A stretch of DNA of 27,812 bases from an uncultured Bacilli bacterium (GTDB lineage Bacteria; Bacillota_I; Bacilli_A; RF39; UBA660): positions 1 through 27,812 of the forward strand of contig CAJUNG010000021.1 in NCBI GenBank assembly GCA_910587725.1, in the 5' to 3' direction. The notes under the pieces are model-generated. The model was not told the DNA's origin. It saw only the letters and a list, made by a program, of their open reading frames with translations, and did no database searches. Shown here one piece after another: positions 23,925-27,812 of this stretch. The translations under genes and the position numbers were made by a program. Each line of letters starts with the position of its first letter. Position 1 is the first letter of the stretch.

Positions 23925-23951
23925 GAAATTGATACAAATATTGTATTGATT
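23925..23951 (+). promoter_or_regulatory. Segment d of unit 3: candidate antiterminator
   Basis: A 27-base block almost identical to 12888-12914. GAAATTGATAC is an exact complement of arm a of unit 3 (19507-19517), but only an 8-base partial complement (TATCAATT) of arm a of unit 4, the unit that actually follows it here. Confidence 0.6.
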
Positions 23952-23966
23952 ACTTACCTTAGCGGA

Positions 23967-24021
23967 TAAAGTTTGAAATAACTTTCTTACTCGCACCAGA
24001 GAAGAATCTGCTCGAACTTTT
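23967..24021 (+). other. Junction J4 between units 3 and 4
   Basis: TAAAGTT (23967-23973), the CA core (23994-23995) in ACTCGCACCA, then AATCTG and AACTTTT (24015-24021), 23.5 bases from the core. Confidence 0.75.
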
Positions 24022-24044
24022 ATAGTTAGAGCTTAATGATAAAT

Positions 24045-24073
24045 ATCAATTCTAGAAATGGAATTGATTTTTT
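24045..24073 (+). terminator. Unit 4 entry terminator (arms a and b)
   Basis: ATCAATTC (24045-24052) pairs with GAATTGAT (24061-24068), then six T. Arm b (24060-24068, GGAATTGAT) pairs over nine bases with 24391-24399, which follows the small gene. The sequence differs from units 1 and 3, but b and its downstream partner changed together. Confidence 0.75.
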
Positions 24074-24103
24074 GTTTTGTAAGAAAGTGAGGAGATTCTT
24101 AAA

Positions 24104-24376
24104 ATGGTAACAATAAAGAATGAAAAAATCGAAATGGAAGAAGCACTAAAAAATAAGATAAAGTTTATTTGCAGTTTTTGTAATACTACACCTATTATTT
24201 ATAATGGAAATATAAAAATGATAGAACACACAAATTTGCAATATGTAGAACCCCATAGAATTATTATTAAAGGTATTACATTTCTAGCATTTAACTATGA
24301 AAATACTCTTTACATAGAAAACTTAAGTAATGCTATTCCACTTAACGATTTAGAACAATATATTAAATCAATATAA
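24104..24376 (+). CDS. Conserved 90-aa element protein (unit 4)
   Basis: A homologue of the unit 1 and 3 proteins with the same pattern: ALKNKIKFICSFCNTTP, YVEPHRIIIKGITFLAFNYE and a C-terminal NDLEQYIKSI helix. GTGAGGAG precedes the start. It is followed by 546 bases without another gene, which hold two repeat arrays, a promoter and a terminator before the recombinase. Confidence 0.75.
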   Translation: MVTIKNEKIEMEEALKNKIKFICSFCNTTPIIYNGNIKMIEHTNLQYVEPHRIIIKGITFLAFNYENTLYIENLSNAIPLNDLEQYIKSI

Positions 24377-24449
24377 ATTAATTAAAAAATATCAATTCCT
24401 TTTCTACTATTTACCTATGCGTTAAACAAAGAAAAAGAAACTACACAAA

Positions 24450-24515
24450 TTTTGCATGCTTTTTGCCACTTTTTTGCATGAAATTTGCAAGAATTTTGCC
24501 TAGACATTGCATGCT
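24450..24515. repeat. Six tandem 11-base repeats (TTTTGCATGMW-like)
   Basis: Six consecutive 11-mers begin at 24450, 24461, 24472, 24483, 24494 and 24505, each with TTGC at positions 3-6. The spacing is constant, so the sites lie on one face of the helix. The DNA from 24377 to 24449 has only segment c at 24391-24399. Confidence 0.8.
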
Positions 24516-24551
24516 TGCTCTGTTAATATAGTAATGTAATCAATATAAATA

Positions 24552-24654
24552 CGATTTAGTGTACGATTTGCAATCGATTTAGTTTACTATTTAAAGTCAA
24601 TTTAGTTTACGATTTGACTACTAAAAAAATACAATTTAGTTTATTGTTTAAAGC
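24552..24654. repeat. Four iteron-like direct repeats (period 23, last at +34)
   Basis: Copies start at 24552, 24575, 24598 and 24632; the consensus is C(G/A)ATTTAGTKTACKATTT. Such spaced direct repeats are typical of replication-initiator or regulator binding arrays. No replication protein gene is seen in the window. Confidence 0.75.
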
Positions 24655-24718
24655 AAGTCAAGATGTTAATATGGTATTGTATATTATTTTTGTATTTATT
24701 TTAGATTATTTTTATGTT

Positions 24719-24775
24719 TTTGGGTAGATTTTTTACCATAAAATTACCAGTAAAACTACCATACTTTTGGGTATT
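24719..24775. repeat. TACCA / TTTTGGGTA repeats upstream of the unit 4 leader promoter
   Basis: TTTTGGGTA occurs twice (about 24719 and 24765), and TACCA occurs three times in between (24734, 24745, 24757), so inverted pairings of GGTA with TACC are possible. The last copy abuts the -35 box, so this may be an operator. Confidence 0.45.
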
Positions 24776-24801
24776 GACAGTACAAATAGTAGTGCTAAAA
24801 T
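24774..24801 (+). promoter_or_regulatory. Promoter of the unit 4 recombinase leader
   Basis: TTGACA (24774-24779), 16 bases, TAAAAT (24796-24801). It is followed by about 50 bases without a clear frame and then the leader terminator. Confidence 0.75.
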
Positions 24802-24857
24802 AATGTATGCTAGGAATAAAGTATAGCGAAATGTATTAGTCTTTAATTGATTTGTTT

Positions 24858-24886
24858 AACACAAGGGAAAAACTCTTGTGTTTTTT
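24858..24886 (+). terminator. Terminator before the unit 4 recombinase
   Basis: AACACAAG (24858-24865) pairs perfectly with CTTGTGTT (24875-24882) and runs into six T. The sequence is unrelated to units 1 and 3 but in the same place. Confidence 0.85.
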
Positions 24887-24922
24887 GCTGTTAAAAGAAA
24901 AAATGAAAGGAATGTGATATTT

Positions 24923-26794
24923 ATGAATGAAGAAAAGAAAATTTGTGGCATCTATACTCGAGTGAGCACAGAGGATCAGGCTCGTGAGGGATTTAGTTTA
25001 CCAGAGCAAAAAGAAAGATTAGAAGCTATGTGTAAATATAAAGGCTATGAAATTTATGATTATTATGAAGATGCTGGAATTAGTGCGAAAACTGGAAATA
25101 AAAGACCAGAATTTGATAGAATGTTAGAAGATATAAAGAGAAAAAAGATTAATACAATTGTTACTTTAAAACTAGATAGATTAACTCGTAGTGTTTATGA
25201 TTGGGAAAACATTATGAAATTTTTAGAAGAACATAATGCTTACCTAGATTGTGCTAATGATGAAATCAATACCACGAATGCCAATGGTAAATTAGTATCA
25301 AGACTTCTTATGAGTGTTTCACAAAACGAAATCGAAAGGACAAGCGAAAGAACTAAGGTAGGACTTGCTGGAGCAATTAAAAATGGCAATATTCCGAATC
25401 AAACCCCATTAGGTTTTAAAAGAGATGGTAAAAAATTAGTACCTAACCCACTAACAAAAGATATTATTGTAAGAATGTATCAACTCTATTTTGAAGGCAA
25501 TAGTTATCAAAAAATTGCAAATATCTTTAATGAAGAAAATGTTGCTAATAAAAAATGGCGAGATAATACCATTTTAGAAATGATAGAAAATCCACTATAC
25601 AAAGGAGATTTTATTCATGGAAAGAAAACAAATAATCCTATCTATTATGAAAATGTTGTTGAACCAATTGTATCAAAAGAAATGTGGGAAAGTTGCCAAG
25701 TGCAAAAGAAAAAGAATTCTAGAAACTATATGAGAATTAAAGAATATTTGTTTTTACAAAAATTAAAATGTCCTAAGTGTGGAAGAATTATGGGTGGTAA
25801 AGCAACTTATAAAAAGAAAAATGATACTACCTATTACTACTATGGTTGTGAGAAATGCAAAAATAATATCAAAGAAGATAAAATTGAAGAATCTATTATT
25901 CATTTATTAAGTGATATTTTAGAATATGATTCAGTTGTAAATGAATTTTTCTTACCTATGTTAAAAACAAAATTAGAAAATCCTAAAGTAGAATTATCAA
26001 AGGAGTTAAAAGTACAAGAAATGAAAAAAGAACGAATTAGAAATGCTTATATCAATAATGCTTTTACTTTAGAAGAATATAAAAAAGAAACAGAAATCAT
26101 TGAAAATAATATCAAAATATTAGAAAGAAAAATTCTAGAAACCGATCAAGTCGAAGATTTAAGATTTACCAAAGAAGATATTTTAATCAAACGAGATATT
26201 GATTTTATTAACAAAATAAAACTACCTAATCTGTATAATCAAATCGTGATTACTTGGAAAGATTTAACAAGAGAAGAAAAAGCAAAAATCATAATGAACT
26301 ATATCGAAAATATTACTTTAAGATTAGATATGAATGGAAATTATGTTGTAGATAATCTTAATTTTAGAAGTACCTTCTACAAAGATTTTAAAGAACTATT
26401 TGATGAAGGATATATTGACTGGAAGATACCTAAAGTAGATATGAATGGTGTTGGATATGTAAGATATTCTAACTACTTACCAGAAGAAAAAGTATGTGAA
26501 CATATTATGCGATTAAGAGAATTTTATGATGTTTATTACTACGAAGGAGTATTTGATTTTGAAACAAAAAGATTTGATTCTAAAAAATATGATGATGCTG
26601 AAGTGGTAAGAATTTTCCCATTAGAAAAAATAAACCAAGAAAAAACAACAATTAGTATGGGAATGATTAGTGTAAAAAAAGATAGTGAAACTCGTGTAGA
26701 AAATGAAGAAGAATTGTTTGATACAATTCCACCAGATAACATAACGAGTAATGAGTATATTATTGCTAGTCAAGGACAACAATGTTGCTCGTGA
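24923..26794 (+). CDS. Large serine recombinase, unit 4 (623 aa)
   Basis: A serine integrase with Ser15 in YTRVS, LDRLTRS and SERTKVGLAGAI. The recombinase domain starts near GFKRDGKK, a zinc ribbon follows (CPKC about 280, CEKC about 310), and then a long coiled coil. I choose ATG 24923 (GAAAGGAAT upstream; product begins MNEEKK like units 1 and 3). The upstream GTG at 24878 lies inside the terminator and is rejected. The C-terminus ASQGQQCCS is encoded by one arm of a perfect inverted repeat and adds a Cys pair absent from units 1 and 3. Confidence 0.95.
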   Translation: MNEEKKICGIYTRVSTEDQAREGFSLPEQKERLEAMCKYKGYEIYDYYEDAGISAKTGNKRPEFDRMLEDIKRKKINTIVTLKLDRLTRSVYDWENIMKFLEEHNAYLDCANDEINTTNANGKLVSRLLMSVSQNEIERTSERTKVGLAGAIKNGNIPNQTPLGFKRDGKKLVPNPLTKDIIVRMYQLYFEGNSYQKIANIFNEENVANKKWRDNTILEMIENPLYKGDFIHGKKTNNPIYYENVVEPIVSKEMWESCQVQKKKNSRNYMRIKEYLFLQKLKCPKCGRIMGGKATYKKKNDTTYYYYGCEKCKNNIKEDKIEESIIHLLSDILEYDSVVNEFFLPMLKTKLENPKVELSKELKVQEMKKERIRNAYINNAFTLEEYKKETEIIENNIKILERKILETDQVEDLRFTKEDILIKRDIDFINKIKLPNLYNQIVITWKDLTREEKAKIIMNYIENITLRLDMNGNYVVDNLNFRSTFYKDFKELFDEGYIDWKIPKVDMNGVGYVRYSNYLPEEKVCEHIMRLREFYDVYYYEGVFDFETKRFDSKKYDDAEVVRIFPLEKINQEKTTISMGMISVKKDSETRVENEEELFDTIPPDNITSNEYIIASQGQQCCS

Positions 26795-26810
26795 AATCCT
26801 TGACTAGCAA
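26763..26810. repeat. 14-base inverted repeat across the recombinase stop, unit 4
   Basis: TTGCTAGTCAAGGA (26763-26776) and its exact complement (26797-26810) flank a loop that itself holds CAACA/TGTTG and the stop codon. It is the counterpart of 22492-22538. Confidence 0.8.
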
Positions 26811-26833
26811 AAGTAAGAGTAATAATGGAAATA

Positions 26834-26870
26834 GTTTAAAACAAAAAAGTTTACTTTTCTTGTTTTGAAC
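26834..26870 (+). terminator. Hairpin after the unit 4 recombinase
   Basis: GTTTAAAACAA (26834-26844) pairs with TTGTTTTGAAC (26860-26870) with one G-U pair. It is homologous to 22561-22601. Confidence 0.5.
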
Positions 26871-26901
26871 TTATCTATCAATAGAAAAATTATTGTTAAC
26901 T

Positions 26902-27053
26902 TTTTTCAAAAAGTTAGACTTGCTTATGTAGTTTTATTCCATTACGAAGTTTTGGAATATTACGAAATAAAGCAAGAACGGATTCTAAGGTGTTAAACCT
27001 TAGCCACCATATCTTGTTTACGAGGGGGTTAGAGATTTTGACAAAGCAAAATT
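26902..27053 (+). other. Structured region upstream of the unit 4 MobV gene (oriT- or RNA-like)
   Basis: The shortest of three copies. The first hairpin is replaced by a simple TTTTT/AAAAA one, and the outer stem is CTTGCTT/AAGCAAG (26919-26925, 26970-26976) where units 1 and 3 have GTCTT/AAGAC. ATTCCA/TGGAAT with the TTACGAAGTTT loop (26936-26958), CTAAGGT/ACCTTAG, GGGGGTTAGAG and ATTTTG/CAAAAT are kept; the internal TTTTGA stem is lost. A TCCTACTA/TAGTAGGA hairpin follows at 27054-27073, also seen in part in unit 3. Confidence 0.6.
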
Positions 27054-27103
27054 ATCCTACTATAAATAGTAGGACCCTATTCTAACAAAGGGGGTTATGA
27101 AAT

Positions 27104-27772
27104 ATGGAAGAATTATCATATTCATTACATTTAGGTAATGATAAAAATAAATCTAAAAAAGCAAGAAGAACAGCAAAAACGAATGATACTAATACTACTT
27201 CATTTAATAATAATGCAATTCAAAATCATCAGCAATTATCAAAAGTTGATAAACATAATTTACGAAAATATGATGATGATAAAGAATTAATTTGCATAAT
27301 AAAAGGAACTTCATCTATTGTAGAAGATACTAAAAATTTGTATTTAGAATTGTTTGAAGATGCACGAATTAAATATAATGAAAAGCAAATTAGAAATGAT
27401 AGAAAGATAGAAAATTATTTTAATCATATCTCAAATGATAACAAAAGAGATCTTGCTTGTGAGATTATTATTGAACTTGGAGATATGGACTTCTGGGTTG
27501 ATAAAGATGATAAATTCAAAAAGAAAATGTCAGAAGTTTTTAAAGAACAAATAAATGATTTAGAAGAAGTTGTACCAAATTTCAAAATCTCAAATGCAAC
27601 TATTCATTTTGATGAATCTAGTCCACATTTACATATTGTTGGTGTTCCTTTTAAAGATGGAATGAAAAATGGTATGTAAAAACAAGTTGGTAAAAGTGAT
27701 GTCTTTAATAAAATAAGTTTAGTCAATATCCAAGATAAAATGAGAGAATATTGTATTAATTTGGTGTTAGTA
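27104..27772 (+). pseudogene. MobV-type relaxase gene with an in-frame stop (unit 4, 3' end degraded)
   Basis: A second Mob/Pre relaxase, of a branch different from the unit 2 one. ATG 27104 has an AAAGGGGG site upstream. The product contains KHNLRKYDDD near residue 50 and the metal-binding HFDESSPHLHIVGVPF (about residues 167-182). TAA at 27677-27679 ends it at residue 191, but the same frame goes on with KQVGKSDVFNK and IQDKMREYC, which normally follow in this family. A single-base change (for example GAA to TAA) explains the stop. A second stop follows near 27771, so decay continues or the frame shifts. The rest of the gene lies outside or is lost. Confidence 0.78.
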
Positions 27773-27812
27773 TAGAAATATAGACACAAAAAACTTTAGT
27801 AATGGTATACTA

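Larger units (their letters stand above)
19456..23994 (+). mobile_element. Integrated serine-recombinase element, unit 3 (about 4.54 kb)
   Basis: Bounded by CA cores at 19455-19456 and 23994-23995. Joining its two ends gives CTTAC-TCGCACCA-GTAAG centred on CA, with TAAAGTT and AACTTTT arms outside, i.e. a dyad-symmetric attP. It holds a 91-aa protein, a 195-aa cargo gene, the recombinase, the structured region, a 296-aa cargo gene and a right-end promoter. There is no relaxase gene. Confidence 0.78.
23995..27812 (+). mobile_element. Integrated serine-recombinase element, unit 4 (right end beyond the window)
   Basis: It starts at the CA core 23994-23995 and holds a 90-aa protein, two direct-repeat arrays, a promoter and leader terminator, the recombinase, the structured region, and a MobV gene with a premature stop. 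No right junction is reached by 27812. Confidence 0.72.

Noticed and set aside
24450..24654. Direct repeats as a CRISPR array.
   Set aside because: The units are 11 and 23 bases, without unique spacers of similar size and without cas genes.
24878..24922. Longer N-terminus of the unit 4 recombinase from GTG 24878.
   Set aside because: The codon lies in the terminator hairpin. ATG 24923 has a good ribosome site and matches the starts of units 1 and 3.

Overview
The window is AT-rich DNA from a low-GC Gram-positive bacterium, most likely a member of the Bacilli (an Erysipelotrichales or RF39-like gut lineage is my guess). The evidence is a Bacillus-type backbone (uvrA, yvlD, lgt, trxB, yvcK, whiA), strong AGGAGG-type ribosome sites, tRNA genes that encode their own CCA, and TGA used as a stop, which rules out the Mycoplasma code.

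Bases 1-8707 are chromosomal. A small unknown gene is followed by a uvrA-yvlD-lgt-trxB operon. A convergent gmk ends on a shared bidirectional terminator and is divergent from yvcK-whiA. Then come tRNA-Thr(CGU), tRNA-Leu(GAG) and tRNA-Thr(GGU). The usual hprK and rapZ are missing; gmk occupies the place where rapZ normally sits.

From 8704 to the end is a tandem array of four small integrated elements, each entered at the 3' end of tRNA-Thr(GGU). All four junctions carry a CA core inside (G/C)GCACCA and an AACTTTT arm about 24 bases to the right. Three of them also carry a mirror-image AAAGTT-type arm on the left. Unit 1 is 8704-12956, unit 2 is 12957-19455, unit 3 is 19456-23994, and unit 4 starts at 23995 and runs out of the window. 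Each unit has the same plan: an attachment arm, a terminator, a conserved 88-91-residue protein, a second terminator-bearing leader or cargo gene, a large serine recombinase, then a structured region and/or a MobV relaxase gene, and unrecognised cargo. Units 1, 3 and 4 are one subtype. Unit 2 is a diverged subtype whose relaxase gene overlaps the recombinase gene.

The main novelty is regulatory. In units 1 and 3 a promoter at the right end points out through the attachment site. Its leader begins with a segment that is perfectly complementary to the 5' arm of the terminator at the left end of the same unit. That segment would lie upstream of its own terminator only in the excised circle, which suggests circle-dependent antitermination of the small protein and recombinase. 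A further segment after each small gene is complementary to the other terminator arm in all four units, with compensatory changes.

Unit 2 also holds an IS110-family element (15732-17360) inserted into the MobV gene. Its upstream non-coding DNA reads as a bridge RNA: one loop matches the MobV flank, the other matches the right end of the element, and joining its ends would build a promoter with exact 17-base spacing. Removing the IS restores the MobV frame. The unit 4 MobV gene has an in-frame stop, so no intact relaxase is visible. Unit 4 also carries six 11-base and four approximately 23-base direct repeats that look like an origin or operator array.
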